Notes under the pieces: generated by a model
The model's input: the letters and a program-made list of their open reading frames with translations, nothing else
Databases searched by the model: none
What the model was told of the DNA's origin: nothing
Shown here: positions 8,673 to 19,795 of the stretch, in pieces
How the letters are laid out: each line of letters starts with the position of its first letter
How positions within the stretch are numbered: position 1 is the stretch's first letter
Translations under genes and position numbers: made by a program
Assembly (NCBI GenBank): GCA_900472575.1
Contig: UCIV01000004.1
Location: forward strand, 62,001 to 126,000
Length of the DNA stretch: 64,000 bases
Reading direction: 5' to 3'
DNA from: Hyphomicrobiales bacterium
Lineage (GTDB): Bacteria; Pseudomonadota; Alphaproteobacteria; Rhizobiales; Rhizobiaceae

Positions 8673-8706
8673 ATAGCGTTGGTCATGTTTGACAGGTCTA
8701 CCGGAA

Positions 8707-9018
8707 ATGCTCGTCTGCAGCTGCAACTACATCACGGACAAGGAAATCAAGGACGTCATAGTCCAGCTTCTTGACGAAGACTGTTGGCAGCTCATCGTAC
8801 CGGCAAAAGTCTATCACGCCATGAGCAAACGCGGCCGCTGTTGCGGCTGTTTCCCCAACGTCGTGGATTTGATTATCCGCACGACCGAGGAATATCATGC
8901 CCTGCGTCACTCGACGGAGGACGAAGTCGTTATATATTTGTCTCGCTTGAAGCAGTTCCATGAGGAAAACAGGAGAGCGGACATTGAAAGGCGACAAAAG
9001 AGTCATCGAGCGGCTTAA
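8707..9018 (+). CDS. bfd: Bacterioferritin-associated ferredoxin
   Basis: BFD-like [2Fe-2S] ferredoxin that reduces the ferric core of bacterioferritin to release iron. The ATG at 8707 gives 103 residues beginning [10 protein letters not shown]. The cluster ligands are C4 and C6, then C45 and C48 (R-C-C-G-C), matching the CxC...CxxC pattern of Pseudomonas Bfd. The protein is longer than E. coli Bfd (64 residues) because of a charged C-terminal tail. It overlaps bfr by 35 nt. Confidence 0.9.
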   Translation: MLVCSCNYITDKEIKDVIVQLLDEDCWQLIVPAKVYHAMSKRGRCCGCFPNVVDLIIRTTEEYHALRHSTEDEVVIYLSRLKQFHEENRRADIERRQKSHRAA

Positions 9019-9469
9019 CGAGGCTTTGTTCCTCGAACTTGGGGCCGTTAATCAATACTGGCTGCACTATCGTCTTCTGAGCGATTGGGGTTTCACCAAG
9101 CTCGCAAAGAAGGAACGCGCCGAATCCATCGAAGAAATGCAGCATGCCGATCGTCTGATCGATCGCATCATCTTCCTTGAGGGCCACCCCAATCTCCAGA
9201 CACTCGCGCCGCTGCGTATCGGCCAGAATGTCAAGGAAGTATTGGAAGCCGATCTTGCCGGCGAGTACGACGCCCGCACGGCGTACAAAGCCTCTCGTGA
9301 TCTCTGTCACGAGGCAGGCGACTACGTTTCCATGAAGCTGTTCGAAGAACTGCTGATGGACGAGGAAGGCCATATCGACTTCCTTGAAACGCAGCTCGAC
9401 CTGCTGACGAAGATCGGTGAGGAACGTTACGGCCAGCTCAACGCGGAATCGGCCGACGCTGCAGAGTGA
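8984..9469 (+). CDS. bfr: Bacterioferritin
   Basis: Heme-containing 24-mer iron storage ferritin. The probable start is TTG at 8984 with AGGAG 9 nt upstream. This yields 161 residues and the canonical beginning M-K-G-D-x-R-V-I-E-R-L-N. The frame is open back to an ATG at 8960, but that would add eight residues absent from family members. All ferroxidase ligands are present at standard positions (E18, E51, H54, E94, E127, H130), as is heme ligand M52. The gene begins inside bfd, so the two are likely translationally coupled. Confidence 0.95.
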   Translation: MKGDKRVIERLNEALFLELGAVNQYWLHYRLLSDWGFTKLAKKERAESIEEMQHADRLIDRIIFLEGHPNLQTLAPLRIGQNVKEVLEADLAGEYDARTAYKASRDLCHEAGDYVSMKLFEELLMDEEGHIDFLETQLDLLTKIGEERYGQLNAESADAAE

Positions 9470-9476
9470 ATAAGCA

Positions 9477-9502
9477 AAGACCCGGCTTTCGGGCCGGGTC
9501 TT
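9477..9502. terminator. Terminator between bfr and rppH
   Basis: A perfect 10-bp stem (AAGACCCGGC / GCCGGGTCTT, arms 9477-9486 and 9493-9502) with a 6-nt loop sits 7 nt after the bfr stop and 35 nt beyond the rppH stop on the other strand. T-tracts are short on both sides. It probably terminates bfd-bfr, and possibly the opposing transcript. Confidence 0.75.
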
Positions 9503-9537
9503 CTCACGTCAATTGCTGTTCACGGGGGAGCCAAAAC

Positions 9538-10080
9538 TCAGGCCGCTGCCAGATGCAAAAATTCCGCAACCACCTGATCGTAGACTTGTCGCTTGAACGG
9601 AACGATCAGGCCGGGAAGCTCGGCCATCGGCTTCCAGTCCCAGGCATCGAATTCCGGCTCATGGCCGCCCGGAGGCGGATTGATGGCGATCTCGCTTTCA
9701 TCGCCCTCGAAGCGAAAGGCGAACCAGCGCTGTGTCTGCCCGCGATATTTTCCCTTGAGCCCGATACCGATGAGATGCGACGGCAGATCGTAATTGATCC
9801 AGTCGTTTGATTGGGCAAGCAGGGTCACCGTCTTCATGCCGGTTTCCTCGTAGAGTTCGCGATAGGCGGCCGGAAGCGCATCCTCGCCCTTGCCTATACC
9901 GCCCTGCGGCATCTGCCAGAGCTGAGGCGAGCCGTCATATTCGCTGTTTCTTTCGGAAATCCTTCGGCCGGCCCAGACCAGTCCGCCACGGTTGAGTACC
10001 ATGATGCCCACACAAGGCCGATATGGCAGGTCTTCAGCCTTCACCGTACCACTCTTCCCGGCCCCGTCTTTCTTGGCCAT
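9538..10080 (-). CDS. rppH: RNA pyrophosphohydrolase
   Basis: Nudix hydrolase that removes pyrophosphate from 5'-triphosphorylated mRNA and so starts RNase E-dependent decay. It has 180 residues with a perfect Nudix box at residues 60-82 ([20 protein letters not shown] followed by TGM). The surrounding RppH signatures [15 protein letters not shown] and Y-R-G-Q-T-Q-R-W-F are present. A GGAG site lies upstream. It is the last gene of the minus-strand series, 13 nt after the deacetylase gene, an arrangement common in Rhizobiaceae. Confidence 0.94.
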   Translation of the reverse strand: MAKKDGAGKSGTVKAEDLPYRPCVGIMVLNRGGLVWAGRRISERNSEYDGSPQLWQMPQGGIGKGEDALPAAYRELYEETGMKTVTLLAQSNDWINYDLPSHLIGIGLKGKYRGQTQRWFAFRFEGDESEIAINPPPGGHEPEFDAWDWKPMAELPGLIVPFKRQVYDQVVAEFLHLAAA

Positions 10081-10093
10081 GCTTCATTCTCCA

Positions 10094-11284
10094 TCAGGGT
10101 TCGCTTTTATCGCGTACAATCGCTGATACGCCAACGATCTCGATGCCACGCTGCGTCGCTTCTTCGCTCCACTTCCTTACAGCATCGATGCTCTCGTCGT
10201 AAGCGGCGGCAATGCCGATTGCCGTTCCCTGCCGGTCCGCGATGCGGCCGAGTTCATCGAGCTTGCGAAGAATGGCCTGAGTCTGCACCTGTCCGTCGAG
10301 CACGACATCGGCAAAGGCATGAGGCAGCTTGACGGCATCGGATACGGAATTCGTCTTTGAAAGAGAAGACGTCCCGTCATCAAGGAAAAGCAGCCCACGC
10401 TTCGCCACGTCCTGCAGCACCGGCCGCAGCGCCTTTTCATCCGAAAGGTAACGTGCGCCCTGATAATTGACGATGCCGGTATAATTGGTGACCCGAGCCA
10501 TGGCCTGGTGCAGGCGCGCGAGATTGTCCTTGGCGGAATTCGCCGTCAACAGAGTACCTGGCCCCGGATCGTTCGCCGGATAATCGAAAGGTTCGAACGG
10601 AACCTGCAACAATATCTCATGACCCTTGCGCCGAGCTTCCTGCATCCAGCGCTGCAGGCTGTTGCCGCTCGCCGCGAATGCTAGCGTCACCCCCGCCGGC
10701 AGTTGCTGGACGGCCTTCTGGCTGCCAGTCTGGCTGAGGCCAAGGCCACTGATGACAATGGCGACCCGCGCGCCCCTCTCGCCTGACCATGGCCTTGCAT
10801 ATTGGTCCATGGGACGCAGACCGTCGGCGCCGATGATCGGCAGCTTTCCGTCTCCGGTTTCTTCGACAAGATCGGAGTTCGGCTGGCCGGCTATCCGCGG
10901 ATCCTGGCCCATCCGCTGCGCATCGATGACCAGTGGCCCGGTCCGGTCACGCGGCGTATATTTGGTAACGTAGTTTCCGTCGCCGGTGGGAATGCGCTCG
11001 ATATTGGCACCGGACGCCGTACGTTCGGACGATGTGCCCGATTGCGCGGAACGAGCCACGGCCTCCGCCTCTTTCGAAGGGTCGGGTTTATCTCCGGAAG
11101 GCGCTTGCTCGACATTGGCGGCAACCTGCCTGAGCCCGTCATTTTCCCGAATGACATAGATGGAGAGAGCTATAACGCCGACAAGGACTACACTGCCGCA
11201 CAGAGCGGCCTTGTAACCACGCCACGAACGTTTCGTCTTCGGTGGCCGCCCTTGTCCCAAGGGTGCATGGAGATCAGTACCCAC
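10094..11284 (-). CDS. Divergent polysaccharide deacetylase family protein (YibQ/DUF610)
   Basis: A 396-residue protein with a GTG start, a short cytoplasmic N-terminus and one membrane anchor (about residues 28-46: ALCGSVVLVGVIALSIYVI). A low-complexity periplasmic linker follows, then a C-terminal divergent polysaccharide-deacetylase domain from about residue 155. Visible family segments are V-A-I-V-I-S-G-L-G-L, L-P-A-G-V-T-L-A-F, E-I-L-L-Q-V-P-F-E-P-F and F-L-D-D-G. The substrate is unknown. E. coli YibQ sits beside envC, and the same association with envC and a C-terminal protease is seen here, pointing to peptidoglycan or envelope turnover. Confidence 0.85.
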   Translation of the reverse strand: MGTDLHAPLGQGRPPKTKRSWRGYKAALCGSVVLVGVIALSIYVIRENDGLRQVAANVEQAPSGDKPDPSKEAEAVARSAQSGTSSERTASGANIERIPTGDGNYVTKYTPRDRTGPLVIDAQRMGQDPRIAGQPNSDLVEETGDGKLPIIGADGLRPMDQYARPWSGERGARVAIVISGLGLSQTGSQKAVQQLPAGVTLAFAASGNSLQRWMQEARRKGHEILLQVPFEPFDYPANDPGPGTLLTANSAKDNLARLHQAMARVTNYTGIVNYQGARYLSDEKALRPVLQDVAKRGLLFLDDGTSSLSKTNSVSDAVKLPHAFADVVLDGQVQTQAILRKLDELGRIADRQGTAIGIAAAYDESIDAVRKWSEEATQRGIEIVGVSAIVRDKSEP

Positions 11285-11354
11285 GCTAATATCCGTGCTA
11301 TCCCGCGGTCATAAAAATCCGGGGGAGCGATTTCAGGCTCCCCCGGCATTGTTC

Positions 11355-12686
11355 TTAATTCTTGACCGCAGCTGCAGCCTTGTCCGGGCTTGCCGGGAAG
11401 CTGGGATCGGTCTTTGTGCCGTGGAGAAGATCCATGGCGTAGTTGAGCTGGATATCATCCTTGGCTTCCGGCGGCACATAAGCTGCGGAACCGGAACCTT
11501 CTTCCGTCTCCGCATTGCCCTGGATATGACCCTTGAGGCTGGATTCACCCTCTGCCTTCAGCTTGCCCTGCAGTTCCGGCGGCAGCGGCTGCTCGACCTT
11601 GATGTCCGGGTTGATACCCGTACCCTGGATCGACTTGCCGGACGGCGTGTAATAGAGCGCAGTCGTCAGGCGCAATGCACCGGCATCGCCAAGCGGAATG
11701 ATCGTCTGGACCGAACCCTTGCCGAAGGAACGGGTTCCGACAACGGTTGCACGCTTGAGGTCCTGAAGTGCTCCGGCAACGATTTCCGAAGCCGAAGCCG
11801 AACCGCCATTGATCAGAACGATGACCGGCTTGCCATCGGTCAGATCGCCTGGACCGGCATTGAAGCGGCGGGTTTCGTCGGCATTGCGGCCGCGGGTGGA
11901 AACAACTTCGCCACGCTCCAGGAAGGCGTCCGATACATTGATCGCCTGATCCAGAAGACCGCCCGGGTTGAGACGCAGGTCGAGAACGTAACCCTTCAGC
12001 TTGTCGGCCGGAACATCGGCCTTGATCTTCAGGATTGCCTTTTCGAGATCATCATATGTCTTTTCGGTGAAGGAAATGACGCGAACATAACCGACATCCC
12101 CGCCCTCGACGCGAGACTTGACCGCACGCACGGCGATAACGTCGCGAACCACGGTGATGTCGAGCGGCTTGTCGGCGCCCTGACGGATGACAGTGAGTTT
12201 GATCGGCGTATTGACCGCGCCGCGCATCTTCTCGACGGCATCCTCAAGCTTCAAGCCACGGATAGACTGGCCATCGATTTCGGAGATGAAGTCACCGGCA
12301 AGAATACCGGCCTTGGAAGCGGGCGTGTCATCGATCGGCGCAATGACCTTGACCAGCTCGTTTTCCATCGTCACTTCGATGCCGAGACCGCCGAATTCGC
12401 CGCGGGTCTGGGTCCGCATGTCTTCGGCATCCTTGGCATTCATGAAGCTCGAATGCGGATCGAGCGAGGTCAGCATGCCGTTGATCGCGTTTTCGACCAG
12501 CTTCTCTTCATCCGGCGCCGTCACATATTGAGCGCGAACGCGTTCGAAGACGTCACCAAAAATCGAAAGTTCCTTATAGGTCGACGCTCCGGCTGCCTGG
12601 GCCGGCACGCCGGCCGAATAGATGACACTCATCGCTGTCGCACCCATGAGTGCACCGACGATGACAAGCGAAGCCCTACGAATCAT
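11355..12686 (-). CDS. ctpA: Carboxy-terminal processing protease, S41 family
   Basis: Periplasmic serine protease with a Ser-Lys dyad. It has 443 residues: a signal or anchor sequence (1-31), an N-terminal cap, a PDZ domain around residues 95-170 (FGGLGIEVTMEN; PASKAGILAGDFISEIDG), and the S41 catalytic domain. Aligning with E. coli Prc (S452/K477) places the nucleophile at S298 in GGSASASEI and the general base at K323 in FGKGSVQ. The proline-rich tail is probably disordered. Its start overlaps the envC stop by 11 nt, so the two are probably made together. Likely role: processing of envelope proteins such as hydrolases and their activators. Confidence 0.94.
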   Translation of the reverse strand: MIRRASLVIVGALMGATAMSVIYSAGVPAQAAGASTYKELSIFGDVFERVRAQYVTAPDEEKLVENAINGMLTSLDPHSSFMNAKDAEDMRTQTRGEFGGLGIEVTMENELVKVIAPIDDTPASKAGILAGDFISEIDGQSIRGLKLEDAVEKMRGAVNTPIKLTVIRQGADKPLDITVVRDVIAVRAVKSRVEGGDVGYVRVISFTEKTYDDLEKAILKIKADVPADKLKGYVLDLRLNPGGLLDQAINVSDAFLERGEVVSTRGRNADETRRFNAGPGDLTDGKPVIVLINGGSASASEIVAGALQDLKRATVVGTRSFGKGSVQTIIPLGDAGALRLTTALYYTPSGKSIQGTGINPDIKVEQPLPPELQGKLKAEGESSLKGHIQGNAETEEGSGSAAYVPPEAKDDIQLNYAMDLLHGTKTDPSFPASPDKAAAAVKN

Positions 12687-14094
12687 TTCGCGCCCTTCCA
12701 GTTTCCTTGGCTAACCACCATGGCTTGGAATCAACCGTGGTGTTGCCGTTTCTAAATTCAATGTAAAGCGTTGGGCGATCCGTTTCCAGCGCCAACGCAG
12801 TTGCACTCGCCACTCTTTTCTCACCCATCACGGCGATCGGCTCACCGCTGAAGACAAAGCTTCCCTGACGAACGTTCACATCCTTCATGCCAGTGAAGAC
12901 CACGTAATACCCGTCACCGACATTAAGAATGATCGTTTGGCCGTAACTTCTGAACGCTCCGGCAAATACGATCGAACCATCCGCCGGCGCAGTCACGATG
13001 GCCCCGGCATTGGATGCGATGGTGATGCCGCGCGCCGTATGTCCTGTCCCGTCGGGATCGCCGAACCAACGTACGACATCGCCTGCTACCGGAAAGGCCA
13101 GCTTCTGCCTCAGGCTTGAAAACGCATATGCTGGCGCAATGCGGTTTTTGTCGGGCACACCGTTTTCGGCAAGCTCTCTCGCCTTCTCGCGCTCGACCTG
13201 CGTGAGACGCTTCTGGCGCTCCTCTTCCGCCCGGGCGGCTTCCATCGCCTCCCGCACCGAGGATATTTCACTCTCCAGCGAAAAAATAAGCCCTTCGAGC
13301 GATGTCGCCCGGCCTGCAAGTTCCTCCGAGCGCCGCCGCTCTGCCTCGAGTTCCGCCGTATTCCGGCCGTTCAATTTTTCGTTTTCAGCCAGAAGAAGAT
13401 CCATCCGCTTGTCTTCTTCAAGGCTCGCGGCAATCGTGTCCGACACGGCCTGCTTTTCACTCGCTGCGGCATTACGCGTCTCGCTCAGGGCCTTCAGATC
13501 GGCAACGAGGCGTTCGGCCTCCGCACGCATGCCCGGAACGACGGCACCGAGAAGAATGGCGCTGCGCACGGAAGCAAGCGCATCCTCCGGCTTCACCAGC
13601 AATGCCGGCGGCGGGTTGCGTCCCATGCGCTCGAGCGCGCCGAGCACTTCCGCAAGAACACCCCGGCGACTGCGAAGCGATGCGCGAATTCCGTCTTCCT
13701 GGACGCCGAGGGCAGCGATCTTCTTTTCGCTCTCCTGGATTTTCCGCTCGAGATCCTGCCGCTTGCTGGCAGAGTCGATCAGGGCCTGACGGATATCGGC
13801 GCTGTCCTTGTTGGTCTGCGCAATACTTTTCTCGATATCGGCAATCTTGTCTCCCGACAGCTGCATCGTATTGCCGAGCGCCTCGAGCTCCTTGCGTGTC
13901 TCTTCCTGCTTCTGCTGCAATTCGGCTGTCGGCCCGGCGGCTTCGACAGGAGCCGCATTCACCGTGCTGTCACTTGGCGAAACCGCATCCTGCGCAGACA
14001 AGACCTGCGGAACAGCCAGCAGAAGACCGGCAACAGCCAGCGTGCTGGCCAAGCCTGATCCATATCTGGCAGGTCTTTTCCGACTGGCGTCCAT
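12676..14094 (-). CDS. envC: Murein hydrolase activator, EnvC family (degenerate LytM)
   Basis: Periplasmic factor of 472 residues with an N-terminal signal/anchor (about 17-34), a long coiled coil (about 60-310, alternating E/K/Q heptads) and a C-terminal M23/LytM domain (about 345-460). The zinc site looks degenerate: the usual H-x-G-x-D becomes H-T-A-R-G-I-T-I, and the late H-x-H is replaced by YYVVFTGMKD. Like E. coli EnvC it is therefore expected to activate an amidase, not to cut peptidoglycan itself. It lies 87 nt downstream of rlmH and overlaps ctpA. Confidence 0.9.
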   Translation of the reverse strand: MDASRKRPARYGSGLASTLAVAGLLLAVPQVLSAQDAVSPSDSTVNAAPVEAAGPTAELQQKQEETRKELEALGNTMQLSGDKIADIEKSIAQTNKDSADIRQALIDSASKRQDLERKIQESEKKIAALGVQEDGIRASLRSRRGVLAEVLGALERMGRNPPPALLVKPEDALASVRSAILLGAVVPGMRAEAERLVADLKALSETRNAAASEKQAVSDTIAASLEEDKRMDLLLAENEKLNGRNTAELEAERRRSEELAGRATSLEGLIFSLESEISSVREAMEAARAEEERQKRLTQVEREKARELAENGVPDKNRIAPAYAFSSLRQKLAFPVAGDVVRWFGDPDGTGHTARGITIASNAGAIVTAPADGSIVFAGAFRSYGQTIILNVGDGYYVVFTGMKDVNVRQGSFVFSGEPIAVMGEKRVASATALALETDRPTLYIEFRNGNTTVDSKPWWLAKETGRARNDS

Positions 14095-14181
14095 GTCCGC
14101 TCCGAGTGATAGAATGCGAAGGCTAGGCTGATTTGCTTAGGCCCGCCACAAACAACATCGTGTTTGCGCCTGAACGAAAGG

Positions 14182-14664
14182 TTAAACGCGGTGATAGGGA
14201 TGGCCGGAAAGAATGGTCACGGCCCTGTATAGCTGTTCTGCAATGAGAATGCGGACCAGCTGATGCGGCCAGGTCATCGTTCCCAGATTGAGTACGAGAT
14301 CAGCCTTGGCGCGAAGCTCCGGATCGAGACCATCGGCCCCGCCGATAGCCAGCATCATGTCACGCTTTCCATTGTCGCGATAACGGCCGATCGCATCCGA
14401 AAAAGCCTGGCTGTCGAGCGTCTTGCCGCGTTCGTCCAACAGAACGAGGATGGCGCCCTCGGGCAAGGCCTTTTCCAGGACGCCGGCTTCCTCGCGCTTG
14501 CGGGTATCGGCATTGGACGCGCGACTTTCCTGTACCTCCACCAGCTTCGCCAGCTCCAGGCCGACGGCGGGGCCGGCCTTGGCGAAACGGTCGAGATAGC
14601 GGGACGCAAGGTCCTTCTCCGGGCCGGCCTTGAGCCGTCCCACGGCAAAAAGGGTAATACGCAT
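14182..14664 (-). CDS. rlmH: 23S rRNA (pseudouridine-1915-N3)-methyltransferase
   Basis: SPOUT-class methyltransferase modifying pseudouridine 1915 in helix 69 of 23S rRNA. It has 160 residues, the standard length. The family knot motifs are visible: LLDERGKTLDSQAF, AIGGADGL and the C-terminal segment MTWPHQLVRILIAEQLYRA ending in GHPYHRV. It follows rsfS, the usual rsfS-rlmH order in proteobacteria. Confidence 0.96.
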   Translation of the reverse strand: MRITLFAVGRLKAGPEKDLASRYLDRFAKAGPAVGLELAKLVEVQESRASNADTRKREEAGVLEKALPEGAILVLLDERGKTLDSQAFSDAIGRYRDNGKRDMMLAIGGADGLDPELRAKADLVLNLGTMTWPHQLVRILIAEQLYRAVTILSGHPYHRV

Positions 14665-14767
14665 GTCCTGATCCGTCTAAATTCGAACAGCCGAAGAGTG
14701 CTGCACCGGCGCGTGACGCCAGTCTTGCTTTAACGGCTTTCGACGGTTCAGGCCAAGCCCAAACCGC

Positions 14768-15217
14768 TCAATGCAGCAGCGGTCCCTCTTCGATCTCCGG
14801 AGCTGCCCACATCTTTTCGATGTTGTAGAACTCGCGGATTTCGGGACGGAACACGTGAACGATCACATCACCCGTGTCGATCAGCACCCAGTCACCGCTT
14901 TCCTGACCTTCCACACGCGGGGATCCAAGCCCCTCATCCTTCAGGTCGGTGACAAGATGGTCGCAGATCGCCATGACATGGCGGCTCGATCGCCCGGTGA
15001 CCACAACCATGTAGTCGCCCAGCGCCGATTTTCCGGCAATATTGATGGTGACGATATCTTCTGCTTTGGAATCCTCAAGGCTATTGAGGATCAGTTCGAG
15101 AGCACGAGCTGCGGCATCGGCGCCACGTTCGGAACTCTGCGGGAGGATGGAAACCATCTTTCCCTTGGCGTGTACTGTTGTCAGGGTTTGTCCTTTCTTA
15201 CCAAGTAACAGCAACAA
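14768..15217 (-). CDS. rsfS: Ribosome silencing factor RsfS
   Basis: Binds L14 (uL14) of the large subunit and blocks subunit joining in starvation. The conserved domain (SKAEDIVTINIAGKSALGDY ... GDWVLIDTGDVIVHVF) covers most of the protein. The start is uncertain. The longest frame begins with TTG at 15217 (149 residues). A CTG at 15184 is preceded at good distance by AAAGGA and would give M-T-T-V-H-A-K-G-K. The first ATG is at 15157, directly after AAGGGAAAG, giving 129 residues. The function call does not depend on this choice. Confidence 0.9.
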   Translation of the reverse strand: MLLLLGKKGQTLTTVHAKGKMVSILPQSSERGADAAARALELILNSLEDSKAEDIVTINIAGKSALGDYMVVVTGRSSRHVMAICDHLVTDLKDEGLGSPRVEGQESGDWVLIDTGDVIVHVFRPEIREFYNIEKMWAAPEIEEGPLLH

Positions 15218-15309
15218 GCACTTCCAGCGAATCCGATCAAGGTCGGCCGCTTTGATGAAGTTGGCACCGAATGGTTAATCTTTCAAGGGAGAACCATCAG
15301 AAGTGAACG

Positions 15310-15329
15310 CATGACGCGAAACCGTCATG
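15310..15329. repeat. Hairpin between nadD and rsfS
   Basis: CATGACG-CGAAAC-CGTCATG has perfect 7-bp arms. It lies in the 131-bp gap after the nadD stop and about 95 nt before the rsfS start on the minus strand. No T-tract follows, so it is not a standard terminator. It could be an mRNA stability element or protein site. Confidence 0.5.
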
Positions 15330-15348
15330 TGTAGACGCTCCTTCAGGT

Positions 15349-15981
15349 TCATGGTGAGTTCTTGCGGCCATTCGCCCTGAGCGCGGTCGAACTCAGCGTC
15401 GATCTGGGGCCATGAATGAAGGTCCAGGCAGGCGCCTGCCGCTTCCAGAGCGTACCGATATCATCCTCATCCACGCGCGCGTAGTCGAATGTGCGGGCCA
15501 TTTTCGACGACAGGAATGACAGGGTCGCACCCGGCCGATCAACGACCGCGATCGGGAACATCGAGACGATCTCGCGCCATTTCTGCCAGAGATGGAAGGA
15601 TTGCAGGCTATCGGCTCCCATGATCCAGACAAAATGAGCCTGGGGATTTCTGGCTTTCACATGGGCAAGCGTATCCGCCGTATAGGAGCCGCCGAGTGTC
15701 TTTTCGAACGCAGTGACCTTGATGCGCGGGTCACGGGCAAGATGCTCGCTCAGCGAAATTCGCTCGCTGAGAGGCGCAAGCTCGCTACGGCTTTTCAGCG
15801 GATTTCCCGGCGTCACCATCCACCAGAGCTGATCGAGGCCGAGACGGCGCAGCGCAATTTCGGCGACCAGCAGATGGCCTTCATGCGGCGGATTGAAAGA
15901 TCCGCCGAAAAGCCCGACGGCCATGCCGCGCTCGATATGCGGCATGGTAAGATATTGGCGATCGATCTTCTCTTCTTCCAC
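15349..15981 (-). CDS. nadD: Nicotinate-nucleotide adenylyltransferase
   Basis: Converts nicotinate mononucleotide and ATP to deamido-NAD in NAD synthesis. It has 210 residues with the nucleotidyltransferase phosphate loop GLFGGSFNPPHEGH (residues 23-36, T/HxGH motif H33-E-G-H36) and the late S-S-T-A-L-R signature. The start is GTG at 15981; an internal ATG at 15945 would give 198 residues. It lies 14 nt after proA, a neighbour pairing common in proteobacteria. Confidence 0.94.
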   Translation of the reverse strand: MEEEKIDRQYLTMPHIERGMAVGLFGGSFNPPHEGHLLVAEIALRRLGLDQLWWMVTPGNPLKSRSELAPLSERISLSEHLARDPRIKVTAFEKTLGGSYTADTLAHVKARNPQAHFVWIMGADSLQSFHLWQKWREIVSMFPIAVVDRPGATLSFLSSKMARTFDYARVDEDDIGTLWKRQAPAWTFIHGPRSTLSSTALRANGRKNSP

Positions 15982-15995
15982 GTCGGGCCGAAGCT

Positions 15996-17265
15996 CTATG
16001 GACGGATCTGGCCGGTGCCATGCACACGGTATTTGAACGAGGTCAGCTGCTCGACGCCGACCGGGCCGCGGGCATGCATCTTGCCGGTCGAAATGCCGAT
16101 CTCGCCCCCCATGCCGAATTCGCCGCCATCGGCAAACTGCGTCGAGGCATTGTGCAACAGAATGGCAGAATCGATCTCATTGAAGAAACGCCCCACCACC
16201 GCCGGGTCTTCGGCAATCACTGCTTCCGTGTGGCTGGACGAGTAGGTGTTTATGTGTCGGATCGCGCCATCGATGCCGTCAACGACCGCGACCGAAATCA
16301 CCGCATCCAGATATTCCGTGCGCCAGTCTTCTTCCGTCGCCGCTGCCGCCGTCGGGCAAGCAAGCAGGACTTCTGCCGATCCGCGGATCTCGCAGCCGGC
16401 GTCCTTCAATGCTTGCAGAAGCGGCACGAGATGCGTGCCGGCAACGGCCTTGTCGACCAGCAGCGTTTCGGCCGCGCCGCAGACGCCGGTGCGCCGCATC
16501 TTGGCATTAACGACGATCTTCTTCGCCATCTCAAGATCGGCGGATGTGTCGACATAGATATGGCAGAGGCCTTCCAGATGCGCAAAGACCGGCACGCGCG
16601 CCTCGTTCTGCACACGGGCGACAAGGCTCTTGCCGCCGCGCGGGACGATAACGTCTATTGCACCATCGAGACCGGACAGCATGGCGCCGACAGCCGCACG
16701 ATCGGTCGTCGGCACGATCTGGATCGCATGCTCCGGAAGACCGGCAGCCTTCAGGCCAGCAACAAGGCAATCATGGATAGCCTGCGATGATTGCGCCGAA
16801 TCCGAACCGCCGCGCAGGATCACCGCATTGCCGGCCTTCAGGCACAATGCGCCGGCGTCAGCCGTCACATTGGGACGGCTTTCATAAATCACGCCGATGA
16901 CGCCGAGCGGCGTGCGGACACGCTCGATATTCAATCCGTTCGGACGATCCCAGGCGGCAATCACCTCTCCGACCGGATCCTTGAATTCGGCGATCTCGCG
17001 CAACGCCTGCGCCATTCCGGAAATACCCTTTTCCGTCAATGTCAGGCGATCGATGAAGGATGGCAGCAGGCCCTTGCCTTCCACCTGCTTCAGGTCTTCG
17101 GCATTTGCCGCAAGAATCCTGGGCATGGCCGCGACGATCGCATCCGCCATGCCATGCAGCGCCGTGTTCTTCGCCTGCGTTGACGCAATCGCGAGCTGAC
17201 GCGCAGCCGCCTTGGCGTTGCGGCCGATTTCGGCCATGACCTTGTCGATATCGACCGTCGAAACC

Positions 17266-17276
<11 letters not shown>
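15996..17276 (-). CDS. proA: Gamma-glutamyl phosphate reductase
   Basis: Second enzyme of proline synthesis: NADPH reduction of glutamyl-5-phosphate to the semialdehyde. With the ATG at 17276 (GGAGG 6 nt upstream) it has 426 residues, the family length. The aldehyde dehydrogenase-type nucleophile is in [13 protein letters not shown]. Other signatures are [10 protein letters not shown] and [11 protein letters not shown]. The gene start overlaps the proB stop by 11 nt. An open frame continues to 17318 but lies inside proB. Confidence 0.96.
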
Positions 17277-19529
<2,253 letters not shown>

Positions 19530-19757
19530 TTACGCAACGTCATCAGGGATTTCTGGACGCCTTCTTTAGCGTTTCGATACCGTTCGTTGCCTTTAAGGTC
19601 AAAGATTATCATGAAGTTCGTCAGCCATAAGCTGTAATGCGGCTCCAGCACGAGCGGGTCTGCGGCATGGAACGGATACCGCACGCCCCGATCAGGGTTT
19701 TCGATACCGCCAGCGGATCTCCCTGGCCGGATCAATCCCGTATCGCTTGAGACATGT

Positions 19758-19789
19758 TGATGGCCACCGGCAGACACCAATGGCCATCA
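19758..19789. terminator. Stem-loop after the second GNAT gene
   Basis: TGATGGCCA and TGGCCATCA form a perfect 9-bp stem (19758-19766 and 19781-19789) with a 14-nt loop, 7 nt beyond the stop of the GNAT gene on the minus strand. The T-tract (ATTTTTAG) lies on the plus-strand side, so on the minus strand this is a stem without a U-run. It may protect the 3' end rather than terminate. The rest of the 287-bp gap to obgE holds nothing I can identify. Confidence 0.5.
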
Positions 19790-19795
19790 GCATTT

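Noticed and set aside
14149-14166. CAAACA-ACATCG-TGTTTG stem between rlmH and envC
   Set aside because: Short and AT-containing, no T-tract, within an apparent operon; could easily be chance.
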